A stretch of DNA of 64,000 bases from Labrenzia sp. PHM005. GTDB lineage: Bacteria > Pseudomonadota > Alphaproteobacteria > Rhizobiales > Stappiaceae. The stretch covers positions 2,413,001 to 2,477,000 of the forward strand of contig NZ_CP041191.1 of assembly GCF_006517275.1 (NCBI RefSeq), given 5' to 3'. This document shows positions 1 through 8,992 of the stretch, in pieces. Each line of letters starts with the position of its first letter. The first letter of the stretch is position 1. The notes below the pieces were generated by a model. That model did not search any database, was not told where the DNA came from, and saw nothing but the letters and a program-made list of their open reading frames with translations. Position numbers and translations under genes: made by a program.

Positions 1-732
1 GTCGCCAATGAAAGCACCATGCGGATTGGTTATCTGTCACTGGATGCGGCGGGTCGGACCGGTGCGGACAATCCCTTCACAAAGCTGAAGGTTCGTCAGG
101 CTGTTGCCCATGCTATTGATCGTAAAACGATCGTTCAGGCGCTTTTGCGCGGCAAGTCCAAGGTCGTCAATACAGCCTGTTTTCCATCGCAATTCGGGTG
201 CGAGCAGGAAGTGACATCTTACGAGTATGATCCGGAAAAAGCGAAGGCTCTGCTGGCCGAGGCAGGTTATCCGGATGGCTTCACGACAGACTTTTATGCC
301 TATCGGAACCGCGATTATGCAGAAGCGCTGGCCAACTTCCTGAATGAGGTCGGGATCAAGACCAACTTCCACATGCTGAAATACTCGGCTCTTCGTGAGT
401 TGCGCATGTCTTCTGGGACGCCGATCACATTCCAGACCTGGGGGTCTTACTCGATCAACGACACTTCAGCGATCACCAGCCAGTTCTTCAAGCATGGCTC
501 TCTTGATGATGCGCGTGATGATGAAGTGCGCGACTGGCTGGAAGTAGCGGACACGTCCACCGATCCGGAAGAGCGGAAGGCCTATTACAGCAAAGCTCTG
601 CAGAAAATCGCAGATGAAGCCTATTGGACGCCGCTGTTCTCCTACAACACCAACTACGTGTTCTCTAAGGATGTGGAGTTCCAGCCAACACCGGATGAGA
701 TCGTGCGTTTTGCCACGATGAGCTGGAACTAA
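1..732 (+). CDS. Peptide ABC transporter substrate-binding protein (C-terminal part)
   Basis: The reading frame is open from the first base, so the gene begins upstream of the window and only about 243 C-terminal residues are seen. The visible part fits the distal lobe of family-5 (DppA/OppA-type) periplasmic binding proteins: a region like LKVRQAVAHAIDRKTIV followed by the typical YDPEKAKALLAEAGYPDG stretch. These proteins capture peptides or similar solutes in the periplasm and deliver them to a DppB/DppC permease. The two permease genes and a double ATPase follow directly, so this is the binding protein of that importer. The exact ligand cannot be read from the sequence. Confidence 0.93.
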   Translation, partial: VANESTMRIGYLSLDAAGRTGADNPFTKLKVRQAVAHAIDRKTIVQALLRGKSKVVNTACFPSQFGCEQEVTSYEYDPEKAKALLAEAGYPDGFTTDFYAYRNRDYAEALANFLNEVGIKTNFHMLKYSALRELRMSSGTPITFQTWGSYSINDTSAITSQFFKHGSLDDARDDEVRDWLEVADTSTDPEERKAYYSKALQKIADEAYWTPLFSYNTNYVFSKDVEFQPTPDEIVRFATMSWN

Positions 733-746
733 CCCCTCGTTCTGAT

Positions 747-769
747 TGGCCGCCCGTCAGCGGCGGCCA
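747..769 (+). terminator. Hairpin between binding protein and permease genes
   Basis: A 7-bp perfect inverted repeat (tggccgc / gcggcca) with a 9-nt loop lies 15 bases after the binding-protein stop. There is no strong T-run after it, so it is more likely an mRNA-stabilising or partially terminating hairpin that keeps binding-protein mRNA in excess over the permeases than a full terminator. Confidence 0.45.
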
Positions 770-856
770 GTCTCTTCACCTTCATCAAATATGGCGTGGG
801 CTGGTTTTCTCAGTCCGCATCCTTCCCGATAGTCTGACCATTCGAAAGGGCAACCG

Positions 857-1774
857 ATGCTCGCTTTTATTTTGAAGCGGCTGGGATTGGCTGCGCTCGT
901 GGCGTTGACAGTGTCCGCCATCAGTTTCAGCCTTCTCTACATTGCCGGAGATCCGGCATCTGCGATTGCAGGGGAATCCGCGACAGATGCTGATATCGAA
1001 GCCATTCGCGAGTATTACGGTTTTGACCGCCCGTTGATCGTTCAATATCTGGAGTGGCTGACGAATGCGCTTCAGGGCAACTTCGGCGAAAGCTACTATT
1101 TCGAATTGCCGGTTTCCCAACTGATTGCCGACAGGCTGTCCATCACCATGATGCTTGGTGTATGCGGGATCAGTTTTGCGTTGCTGTTCGCCGTTCCGCT
1201 TGGAGTTGTCGCGGCTCTTCGGCCAAACTCGTTTATCGACCGGTTTTCACTGTTTTTATCGGTGATGGGGCAGGCAATGCCGAGTTTCTGGTTCGGCCTT
1301 ATCCTAATCGTGATCTTCTCGATCAATCTGGGCTGGCTGCCCGCATCTGGCGCTTCCTCGTGGCGGCATTTCATCTTGCCGACCATCGTGCTCGGCTACT
1401 ATGCAATGCCAGCGATCATGCGCCTTACGCGCACGGGTATGCTGGAAGTATTGTCGGCTGATTATGTCCGGACAGCGCGGGCCAAAGGCTTGAGCCAGCG
1501 AAAAATTCTATTCAAGCATGCTCTGCGGAATGCGATTATCCCGGTCGTGTCTCTGGCGGCGGTTCAGATGGGCTTCATGCTTGGCGGATCCATCGTGGTG
1601 GAATCCATTTTTGCCCTTCATGGCGCCGGGTATCTCGCGTGGGAATCCATTTCACGGAATGATCTGCCCACGATACAGGCGCTGATCCTGATTTTCTCCA
1701 TGTTCTACATCGTCTTCACGTTGCTTGCTGACATCGTGAATGCCTGGCTAGACCCGCGCATGAGGGTTCACTGA
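857..1774 (+). CDS. Dipeptide/oligopeptide ABC transporter permease (DppB type)
   Basis: Inner-membrane permease of about 305 residues, the usual DppB/OppB length. An N-terminal membrane segment is followed by a periplasmic stretch with the family pattern YYGFDRPLIVQYLEWL and the short GNFGES motif, then five more hydrophobic segments. The cytoplasmic EAA loop that contacts the ATPase is at about residues 200-225 (ARAKGLSQRKILFKHALRN). The start is preceded by a GAAAGGGCAA ribosome site. It pairs with the next gene as the heterodimeric channel; the order binding protein, DppB, DppC, ATPase is typical for family-5 peptide importers. Confidence 0.95.
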   Translation: MLAFILKRLGLAALVALTVSAISFSLLYIAGDPASAIAGESATDADIEAIREYYGFDRPLIVQYLEWLTNALQGNFGESYYFELPVSQLIADRLSITMMLGVCGISFALLFAVPLGVVAALRPNSFIDRFSLFLSVMGQAMPSFWFGLILIVIFSINLGWLPASGASSWRHFILPTIVLGYYAMPAIMRLTRTGMLEVLSADYVRTARAKGLSQRKILFKHALRNAIIPVVSLAAVQMGFMLGGSIVVESIFALHGAGYLAWESISRNDLPTIQALILIFSMFYIVFTLLADIVNAWLDPRMRVH

Positions 1775-1775
1775 T

Positions 1776-2672
1776 ATGAGTTCGCTTGCTACTTCTGCTC
1801 CGGCACAACAAAAAGCTCCAAGTCCGCGTGAAGCAATGTTCCTCCGGGCGAAGGTTCACAAAGGATTGCTGTTCGGGTTCGGCGTTGTGTTGCTCCTTGT
1901 GTTGATTGCACTGGCAGCTCCATTGCTCGCCCCGCATGATCCCTATCATCAGGATTTGTTGAGCCGCATGCAGCCACCGGTATTTCTTGGTGGCACTTGG
2001 GAGCATCCGCTCGGAACGGACCATCTTGGCAGGGACTACCTCTCCCGGCTGATCTATGGCGCCCAGGTATCCCTGCTGATTGGGTTTGTCGCGGCACTGA
2101 TTTCGGGTGTGATCGGAACTGCAATGGGGGTGGCCGCAGGGTACTTTGGTGGCCGAGTCGACCTTGCTGTCACCTTTCTCATCAATGTTCGACTGGCAAT
2201 GCCGGTTGTTCTAGTGGCGCTCGCCGTTGTCGCTTTGTTTGGTGGATCCCTGTTTGTTGTGATCACTGTTCTTGGTCTGCTTTTATGGGACAGGTTTGCC
2301 GTGGTTCTGCGTGGTGCCACCATGCAAGTGCGGTCAATGGAATATGTGGCTGCCGGTGAGATCCTCGGTACCCCGCTGATCCGTCTGCTGTTCAAGGACA
2401 TTCTCCCCAATATCGCCAACCATCTGATTGTGATCGCCACGCTCGAAATGGCTCATGCAATCATTCTGGAAGCCGCGCTTTCCTTCCTCGGGCTAGGTGT
2501 GCAGCCGCCGGTCCCCTCCTGGGGCCTGATGATTTCCGAAGGTAAGGAAATGCTCCTGTTTGAACCGTGGCTGATTGCGATCCCGGGTATTGCGCTTTTC
2601 CTGCTGGTCCTGGCGATCAACATGCTGGGGGATGGTTTGCGGGATGTAACGGCTCCTGAAGGCCGCAACTGA
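1776..2672 (+). CDS. Dipeptide/oligopeptide ABC transporter permease (DppC type)
   Basis: Inner-membrane permease of 298 residues. It has an extended polar N-terminus, a first membrane segment at about residues 30-52, the family-typical APHDPYHQDL and GTDHLGRDYLSRLIYGA motifs, and an EAA loop at about residues 183-213. It starts one base after the stop of the DppB-type gene, so the two are translationally coupled and form one channel. Function is firmly set by family and context; the substrate (peptides, possibly gamma-glutamyl compounds given the downstream enzymes) is inferred. Confidence 0.95.
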   Translation: MSSLATSAPAQQKAPSPREAMFLRAKVHKGLLFGFGVVLLLVLIALAAPLLAPHDPYHQDLLSRMQPPVFLGGTWEHPLGTDHLGRDYLSRLIYGAQVSLLIGFVAALISGVIGTAMGVAAGYFGGRVDLAVTFLINVRLAMPVVLVALAVVALFGGSLFVVITVLGLLLWDRFAVVLRGATMQVRSMEYVAAGEILGTPLIRLLFKDILPNIANHLIVIATLEMAHAIILEAALSFLGLGVQPPVPSWGLMISEGKEMLLFEPWLIAIPGIALFLLVLAINMLGDGLRDVTAPEGRN

Positions 2673-2699
2673 TTTGAACCGGTAATGTGAGGACACGAA

Positions 2700-4352
2700 A
2701 TGACTGATCAAAATGCTCCGGTTCTGTCGATTTCCAATCTGTCGATCGGCTTGCCTGTTGGAGGTGACCGCCTCCACGCGGTGGAGGACCTCAGTCTGGA
2801 AATCCATCCGCGGGAAATTGTCTGTATTGTTGGGGAGTCCGGCTCTGGAAAATCTGTAACCTCCTTTGCAACGATGGGGCTCTTGCCGAAAATCCTCAAA
2901 CCAACATCAGGTGAGATCCGTTTCGATGGACGGGACTTGTTGTCAGTTGGAGAGCGTGAGCGCAGCGCGCTGCGCGGTGACAAGATGGCCATGATCTTTC
3001 AGGAGCCGATGACGGCCTTGAACCCGTGCTACACCGTGGGCGATCAGATCGAGGAAGTCTTCGCTGCCCATCGGAAGATGAAAAAGGCGGACCAGCGCGC
3101 ACGAACGCTCGAGCTGCTCAGGGAAGTGCATTTGCCGGAGCCCGAGCGGCTCTACGGGTGTTATCCGCATCAGTTGTCAGGCGGTCAGCGTCAGCGGGTC
3201 ATGATTGCCATGGCTCTGGCACTCGATCCCAAACTGCTAATTGCGGACGAGCCAACGACGGCTCTGGATGTGACCACTCAGGCTCAGATATTGCACCTGA
3301 TCAAGGAGCTGAAAGCCAACCACAACGCTGGGATCATGTTTGTTACCCACGACTTCGATGTGGTTGCTGAAATTGCTGACCGGGTCGTTGTGATGAAACA
3401 CGGCCGCATTGTTGAACAAGGGTTCGCGGATGAGGTTCTGAACAGGCCGCAGCACCCATATACGAAGAGCCTGATCAACGCTGTTCCGCGAAAAGGAGAT
3501 CAGGCCCCGGCCGATCTTGATGAGAAACCCAACGCAATGATTGTGGAAGGTTTGGAAAAGACCTTCCATAGCAAAGCCAATTTCTTCAAGTCCGGACGTA
3601 CGGTGCATGCCGTGAAAGACGCGTCCTTTGCAGTGCGCAAAGGGGAAACGATTGGCATCGTTGGTGAATCAGGATCGGGAAAAACAACCCTGGTCCGTTG
3701 TCTGATCCGTCTGCTGGACCCTGATACCGGGCAAATTCAGATTGGGGATTACAACTTCGCAGAGCTTACCAGAACCGCGCTGCGTCCCCATCGAAAAGAC
3801 ATGCAGATCGTGTTTCAGGACCCATATGGGTCGCTTAATCCACGACGTACGATCGGGGATTTGCTGATCGAGGGGCCGTGCAACTTTGGTGTGAGCCGCA
3901 AGGAAGCTCTCGAACGCGCAAAACGTTTGCTGAAGATCGTTCGGATGGATGAGGATGCGCTGAATCGATATCCGGCCCAGTTTTCCGGCGGACAACGTCA
4001 ACGTATCTGCATTGCGAGAGCTTTGGCGGTCGAGCCGAAAATCCTGATCGCCGATGAGGCTGTATCCGCCCTTGATGTTTCGGTTCAAAAGGAAGTCTTG
4101 AACCTGTTGCGCGACATTCGCGATGAGTTTGGACTGACAATATTGTTCATCACCCATGATCTGCGCGTTGCTGCTCAGATTTGTGACAACATACTCGTAA
4201 TGAAAAATGGAGAGATCGTTGAACGCGGGTCAGTCGATGCCGTGTTTGGCAATCCTCAACACGACTACACAAAAACACTGCTGGCCGCGCAGCCGGGACA
4301 AAACTGGACTGTTCCTACATTTTCCGACACCGAGTTGGAGCTTTCAGCTTGA
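2700..4352 (+). CDS. Fused DppD-DppF type ABC ATPase
   Basis: A 550-residue protein with two complete ABC ATPase modules. Module 1 has its Walker A (GESGSGKS) near residue 45, signature LSGGQRQR near 159 and Walker B LLIADEPTTALD. Module 2 has Walker A (GESGSGKT) near 322, signature FSGGQRQR near 427 and LIADEAVSALD. After each module is the oligopeptide-type C-terminal pattern (HPYTKSLINAVP; HDYTKTLLAAQP), which marks the Dpp/Opp/nickel family. It powers the two preceding permeases. Fusion of the two ATPases is common in alphaproteobacterial peptide importers such as YejF and is not evidence of an assembly fault. Confidence 0.96.
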   Translation: MTDQNAPVLSISNLSIGLPVGGDRLHAVEDLSLEIHPREIVCIVGESGSGKSVTSFATMGLLPKILKPTSGEIRFDGRDLLSVGERERSALRGDKMAMIFQEPMTALNPCYTVGDQIEEVFAAHRKMKKADQRARTLELLREVHLPEPERLYGCYPHQLSGGQRQRVMIAMALALDPKLLIADEPTTALDVTTQAQILHLIKELKANHNAGIMFVTHDFDVVAEIADRVVVMKHGRIVEQGFADEVLNRPQHPYTKSLINAVPRKGDQAPADLDEKPNAMIVEGLEKTFHSKANFFKSGRTVHAVKDASFAVRKGETIGIVGESGSGKTTLVRCLIRLLDPDTGQIQIGDYNFAELTRTALRPHRKDMQIVFQDPYGSLNPRRTIGDLLIEGPCNFGVSRKEALERAKRLLKIVRMDEDALNRYPAQFSGGQRQRICIARALAVEPKILIADEAVSALDVSVQKEVLNLLRDIRDEFGLTILFITHDLRVAAQICDNILVMKNGEIVERGSVDAVFGNPQHDYTKTLLAAQPGQNWTVPTFSDTELELSA

Positions 4353-4419
4353 GTGTTTTCCTTTCAGGTAGACCCCGAACGCAAGAGGGGGACAAACGCA
4401 TTTTCAGAAGGCTTGTTTT

Positions 4420-5997
4420 GTGACGCATAGTTTTTCCAGAAGCCAAACGGTTCGAAAACCGGTTGTTTCGACCGAAAAAGGCGTGGTGGCCGCGCAACAT
4501 GTTCGCGCTGCAGAGATTGGTGCAGATGTGCTCGCAATTGGTGGCAACGCTGTTGATGCGGCAGTTGCGGTCTCGTTTGCTATGGGCGTTCTCGAGCCCT
4601 GGATGAGCGGCCCGACCGGCGGCGGAGCCATGATGATTTGGCTGGAAAAAGAGCAAAAGGCGCATGCCATCTGGTTTGGAATGAAGTCTCCAAAGGCGCT
4701 GAAACCAGGCGATTATCCTTTAAGCGGGGCAGGGCAATCCAGTGACCTCTTCCCGTGGAAAGCCGTTGTTGATGACCGTAATGTGCAAGGTGCAACTGCC
4801 ATTGCCGTTCCTGGAACAGTCGCAGGTGCTGGTCTTGCCCATCAGCACTTCGGCAGCATGGCTTGGAAGGACTTGCTTCAGCCGGCCGTTGAGGTCGCCC
4901 GGGACGGGCTTCATGTGGACTGGTATGCGGCATTGATGATTGCGTCTGCCTGCCGCGCATTGGCAAATGACCCCGATGCTGCAGCCCAGTTTTTGGAAGA
5001 TGGGCAGTGGCCGACAATTGCAGGATGGACAGCTCTTTCCGAAAAGCGGATTGATCAATCTCAATCAGCTGACACTTTGGCCCATTTGGCTGAAGCAGGT
5101 GCAGGGGATTTTTACCACGGAGATATTGCCCAGGTGCTCGCCAAGGATGTTCAGGCGAAGGGAGGCAGTTTGTCTGTGGAGGACCTCGCCGCCTATCAAG
5201 CCGTTTTGCAGACACCAAAATCCATAAGATATCGGGATGCCCTTTGGCATGTGACGCCTGAATTTACTGCCGGACCGACCCTGGAAAGAACTTGCGAGCT
5301 GCTTCAAACTGCATTTGTCCCGCATGGTGTGGAGCCGGATGGAACCGTGATGAGTGCCTATGCGAGGTCGATCCAAACGGCAAACGCGGAGCGGATGGCC
5401 ACCATGGGAGATCAGGAGGATCCAAAAGCCCCCTCCTGTACAACGCATTTTTCAATTGTTGACCGTGATGGCAACATGGTTGCGATGACGCAGACCCTGT
5501 TGTCGCTCTTCGGCTCGCGGGTTGTCTCCCCTTCAACGGGTCTGCTCATGAACAATGGCATCATGTGGTTTGATCCGGAGCCCGGCCGCCCGAATTCGCT
5601 TGGTCCGGACAAGACATGTTTGATGAATGTCTGCCCGCTTATCGGGGAGGTTGGGGATCGCCGTTTTGCAGTAGGAGCGTCAGGCGGCCGGAAGATTATG
5701 CCGGCTGTTGCCCAACTCTCTAGTTATTTGAGTGATTATGGAATGAGCCTTGAAGAGGCGTTTCATCACCCGAGAATTGATGTTTCGGGTGGTGATGTTG
5801 TCGTTGCAGATGAAAAGTTGCCGGTTTCCGTTCTGGACGAACTGAAATCACAGCACACAGTCGTCACCACGCCACGAACAGTGTTCCCATATGCCTTCGC
5901 TTGTCCCGCAGGTGTCCTGCGCGAGAACGGGCTTAACATGGGCTGCACAGAAATCATGTCCCCTTGGGGAGATGCAGTCATTGAAGGAAAGGCTTAA
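4420..5997 (+). CDS. Gamma-glutamyltransferase family protein
   Basis: Ntn-hydrolase of the gamma-glutamyltranspeptidase family (525 residues; GTG start chosen because an AGAAGG element lies just upstream and the N-terminus then matches the family). The autocatalytic cleavage site that creates the N-terminal threonine nucleophile is visible at about residue 341 in the context SCTTHFSIVDRDGN. The small-subunit glycine-rich region (ASGGRKIMPAVAQ) follows. No signal peptide or membrane anchor is apparent, unlike secreted GGTs, so it may act in the cytoplasm on imported gamma-glutamyl or other amide compounds. It lies between the peptide importer and an M20 peptidase, which suggests stepwise breakdown of imported peptides. 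The specific substrate is unknown. Confidence 0.9.
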   Translation: MTHSFSRSQTVRKPVVSTEKGVVAAQHVRAAEIGADVLAIGGNAVDAAVAVSFAMGVLEPWMSGPTGGGAMMIWLEKEQKAHAIWFGMKSPKALKPGDYPLSGAGQSSDLFPWKAVVDDRNVQGATAIAVPGTVAGAGLAHQHFGSMAWKDLLQPAVEVARDGLHVDWYAALMIASACRALANDPDAAAQFLEDGQWPTIAGWTALSEKRIDQSQSADTLAHLAEAGAGDFYHGDIAQVLAKDVQAKGGSLSVEDLAAYQAVLQTPKSIRYRDALWHVTPEFTAGPTLERTCELLQTAFVPHGVEPDGTVMSAYARSIQTANAERMATMGDQEDPKAPSCTTHFSIVDRDGNMVAMTQTLLSLFGSRVVSPSTGLLMNNGIMWFDPEPGRPNSLGPDKTCLMNVCPLIGEVGDRRFAVGASGGRKIMPAVAQLSSYLSDYGMSLEEAFHHPRIDVSGGDVVVADEKLPVSVLDELKSQHTVVTTPRTVFPYAFACPAGVLRENGLNMGCTEIMSPWGDAVIEGKA

Positions 5998-6001
5998 ATC
6001 C

Positions 6002-7378
6002 ATGGCATCTCGCGCGAATACCATTGCCCGGGCCGAGGCCTACTTTGATCAAGGCAGCTTTCAGGAAGATTTGGCGCGGCTGGTTGCCATAGAAACCGAA
6101 AGTCAAAACCCGGATCAGTCGCCGGAACTCTATCGATACCTGACGGAAGAGATGAAGCCTCTTTTGGAAGGAATGGGGTTCACGACCAGTTTGTTCGACA
6201 ATACGGATGATCGCGGCGGCCCGCTGTTGTTTGCCGAGCGGATTGAGGACCCGTCCTTTGAAACGATTTTGACCTATGGCCATGGGGACGTGATCCGTGC
6301 CCAAACCGAGCAATGGCGCGAAGGTTTGCATCCCTTTCGTCTGGTTGAAGAGGGCGAGCGACTCTATGGCCGGGGTACGGCTGACAACAAGTGCCAGCAT
6401 CTGATCAATCTGAAAGCGCTTTCGTGTTTGCTGGAAGAGCGCGGTTCGCTTGGGTTCAACGTCAAGGTGATCATTGAGACCTCTGAAGAAACGGGCTCGG
6501 TTGGATTGTCCGAATGTTTCAGAGCGCATAGTGACAAGCTCAAGGCCGATGTGCTGATTGCGTCTGATGGACCCCGGCTCCAACCAGACTGGCCAACGAT
6601 GTTCATGGGTTCGCGTGGCGGCGTGAATTTCGATCTGAATGTGAACCTGCGTGATGGCGCCAATCATTCCGGCAACTGGGGTGGTTTGCTGGCTGATCCG
6701 GCAATGATCCTTTCCCACGCGATTGCCTCCATCTGCGATGTGAAAGGGCAGATCCAAATAGAGGAATGGCGCCCGGACAGTCTTACGCCAAAAATTCGGG
6801 AAGCCTTGAAGGATCTGCCGATTGGAGATGGCGGGCCTGAAATAAGCGCTAACTGGGGAGAAGAGGGGCTTTCGGCACCTGAACGGGCGTTTGGCTGGAA
6901 TTCCTTTGCAGTTCTGGCCATGAAAAGTGGTGTTCCCGAGGCTCCCGTGAACGCCATATCGGGTCATGCATCGGCGCACTGTCAGCTGCGTTATGTCGTT
7001 GGGACGGATTCTGACGACATTCTGCCAGCGCTTCGAAGGCACCTCGACAAACACGGGTTCTCCATGGTTGAGATCGTCCCGGCTGATCGTGTGTTTTTTC
7101 AGGCAACCCGCTTAGATCCGGATCATCCTTGGGTGGATTTTGTAAGGGACTCTTTGACGGAGACCAGCGGTAAAAACCCGCACGTTCTGCCAAACCTTGC
7201 AGGGTCTCTTCCGAATGACAGCTTCACCGATATTCTGGGCCTCCCCACCATCTGGGTTCCGCATTCCTATGGGGGATGTTCCCAGCACGCGCCGAATGAA
7301 CATATTCTGAAATCGGTCTCACGCGACGCGTTGCGCCTGATGGCAGGGTTATTCTGGGATATCTCGGAACGGCGCTAA
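6002..7378 (+). CDS. M20 family metallopeptidase/deacylase
   Basis: Zinc-dependent hydrolase of the M20/ArgE/DapE family, about 458 residues. Metal-binding motifs are present: YGHGDV (His and Asp near residue 95), RGTADNKCQ (Asp near 128), the catalytic ETSEETGS glutamates near 160, and a C-terminal histidine motif (PHSYGGCSQHAPNEH). I chose the ATG at 6002 rather than an in-frame start at 5891 because it has a GAAGGAAAGG ribosome site and the longer form would overlap the preceding gene by over 100 bases. The extended SRGG-containing lid domain fits M20 peptidases that cut dipeptides or N-acyl amino acids. Last gene of the peptide-uptake operon. Confidence 0.92.
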   Translation: MASRANTIARAEAYFDQGSFQEDLARLVAIETESQNPDQSPELYRYLTEEMKPLLEGMGFTTSLFDNTDDRGGPLLFAERIEDPSFETILTYGHGDVIRAQTEQWREGLHPFRLVEEGERLYGRGTADNKCQHLINLKALSCLLEERGSLGFNVKVIIETSEETGSVGLSECFRAHSDKLKADVLIASDGPRLQPDWPTMFMGSRGGVNFDLNVNLRDGANHSGNWGGLLADPAMILSHAIASICDVKGQIQIEEWRPDSLTPKIREALKDLPIGDGGPEISANWGEEGLSAPERAFGWNSFAVLAMKSGVPEAPVNAISGHASAHCQLRYVVGTDSDDILPALRRHLDKHGFSMVEIVPADRVFFQATRLDPDHPWVDFVRDSLTETSGKNPHVLPNLAGSLPNDSFTDILGLPTIWVPHSYGGCSQHAPNEHILKSVSRDALRLMAGLFWDISERR

Positions 7379-7397
7379 CCAATTGATGGCGTTGAGC

Positions 7398-7428
7398 CAC
7401 CCTGCCGGATCCTTGGATCGGCAGGGTG
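7398..7428 (+). terminator. Strong hairpin after the peptide operon
   Basis: A perfect 10-bp stem (caccctgccg / cggcagggtg) with an 11-nt loop lies 20 bases after the M20 peptidase stop. It lacks a clear T-run but its position and stability fit an operon-ending terminator. Confidence 0.65.
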
Positions 7429-7749
7429 AAATCATAATCCCGACTTTTGCGTGTCTGGGTTTTCAACCACCCGAACTTGGCGAAGAGCTCTCCACTCGAC
7501 ATTCTGGATACGGGGCGGAGGCGATTAGTACAAAACACAGGTGCGGTTGGCCAATTGCAGACTTTTTCAGGTCCAAATTGATTTGGAATGAATGTTTTCC
7601 TTGATCTTACCTGTTGTCGGTTCTGCTCAACCTCTGTCTGAACAGCGGATACATGATCCGAATTGACGGGGGGCATTGAGCCCTGGCAACTCCAAATGGC
7701 AGTATTTGTTCCCAGATATTTCTCGAGAGAATAGTTGGCTCGGCCACAG
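7429..7749. other. Intergenic region without supported gene
   Basis: About 320 bases between the operon-end hairpin and the 3' end of the convergent NTF2-like gene. The open frames here (for example 7383-7604) lack a ribosome site and resemble no family I know, so I see no gene. Confidence 0.6.
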
Positions 7750-8139
7750 CTATTTCGACAAGGCCGCTGCTGCGGTGTCATGATACTCATGTAGTTCCAC
7801 AATGCAGCCGTCCTTCACGGTCCAGAACAAAGCCAGTTCGGTCTCACGCGAAACGCCTGTGTGGCGGCTGGTGATCGTGAGGCTTATTTGGGTTGCGGCC
7901 CGTTCGCCAGAAACGATGATATCTGTGAGACGGTACTCATCGATATTCCAGTCTGCTTGTATTCTGCTGATTGTCTCCCAGAAAGCGTTCTTGCCGCTGC
8001 AGTCGGCGCAATAAGGTCCGGTTTCCGCATTGGCGTGAATGCAATAACGAATGTCATCATGCAATAAGGCGGAAATGGTATCTGCATCCCCGCTGTTATA
8101 AGACAGAATTGCTTTGCGAACGATTTCTTCTGTTGTCAT
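7750..8139 (-). CDS. NTF2/SnoaL-like family protein
   Basis: A 129-residue protein with the single alpha+beta cone of the NTF2/SnoaL superfamily: an N-terminal helix (EEIVRKAILSYNSGDADTISALLHDDIRYC), a central pattern around FWETISRIQADWNIDEYRLTDIIVSGERAA, and a final strand GCIVELHEYHD that is characteristic of ketosteroid-isomerase-like folds. Such proteins bind or isomerise small hydrophobic ligands; the real substrate cannot be inferred. A GAGGAAAT sequence upstream supports this start. It is co-directional with the next, related gene (8242-8694), which suggests a small paralogous pair. Confidence 0.8.
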   Translation of the reverse strand: MTTEEIVRKAILSYNSGDADTISALLHDDIRYCIHANAETGPYCADCSGKNAFWETISRIQADWNIDEYRLTDIIVSGERAATQISLTITSRHTGVSRETELALFWTVKDGCIVELHEYHDTAAAALSK

Positions 8140-8241
8140 GGGTATTTCCTCAAAATCCTAGAATTATGAAACAACTATCTTGCCGACGCATGGTTCGCGT
8201 CGGGTAATCTTCGCAATCATCTTTGTCCAGTTGAGTTGCCG

Positions 8242-8694
8242 TCATTGTTTATCGTTTAGACAGCGCTCAAAGGTTCCGGCCTCCAGTGAGCCGAGCTGCT
8301 GAAACAGACTTAGGAAGTCAAAATGGTTGAAAGCTTCGAGAATTTGATTGTCTGAGAAACGGCCATAGACAGTACCTGTCATTTTGATGCGCTCACCCGT
8401 CTTTCGCGACGTGCCCTGAAACAAACAAAGTGCGCACAGCCATTCATTTGAAGTCATGCTGTGCGTGACTTCAATTTTCACGTCCTTAACAAGATTAAGC
8501 AGTGCCTTTTGAAATACTTTGAAATCATCTGGGCCGAGCATCTCGTGCTCGCGGAATTCGTTCTCGCCGACCTTCGTTTGCGTGCCTAATCCGACGGCGC
8601 GGCCATCTTGGAGGAACATTTCGTCGATGGCTGATTGGTCTTCTTCACTCCAGACGCGTTGGAACCAAGTCTCAAGAATTTCTAGATTTGTCAT
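8242..8694 (-). CDS. SnoaL-like ester cyclase family protein
   Basis: A 150-residue protein starting MTNLEILETWFQRVWSEED, the usual beginning of SnoaL-like/ester-cyclase proteins. I prefer the ATG at 8694, preceded by AGGATC, over an upstream in-frame ATG at 8919 whose extra 75 residues (rich in Arg and His) look non-coding. The pattern FQKALLNLVKDVKIEVTHS and the motif CALCLFQGTSRKTGERIKMTG followed by EAFNHFDFLSLFQQLG support the fold. Role unknown; it may be co-transcribed with the downstream NTF2-like gene. Confidence 0.78.
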   Translation of the reverse strand: MTNLEILETWFQRVWSEEDQSAIDEMFLQDGRAVGLGTQTKVGENEFREHEMLGPDDFKVFQKALLNLVKDVKIEVTHSMTSNEWLCALCLFQGTSRKTGERIKMTGTVYGRFSDNQILEAFNHFDFLSLFQQLGSLEAGTFERCLNDKQ

Positions 8695-8992
8695 AATAAA
8701 AGATCCTATCTGTAATAAATGACGTAGTTTGCCATGAATGGTTGAAAATTTGAAGATGCATGCAATTCTAGTTTGCCGGATGCTCGGAAGAGCATCGGTT
8801 CTTTTTCCGGTTCGCATGTTTTTCGAGTTTCTTCTTCCTTCTAGGGGCAAGTTCATGGCGACGTCGAAGTCTGCCCGATTATGGAAATAGAGCAGATGAT
8901 CAAACCGGTTGACGGTCAAGACGTGTTGGTACCGTCTGTCTGCAGCTGTGTTCGGCTATGCACTCTGATCAGTTCTATGCGCATACTAAAGA

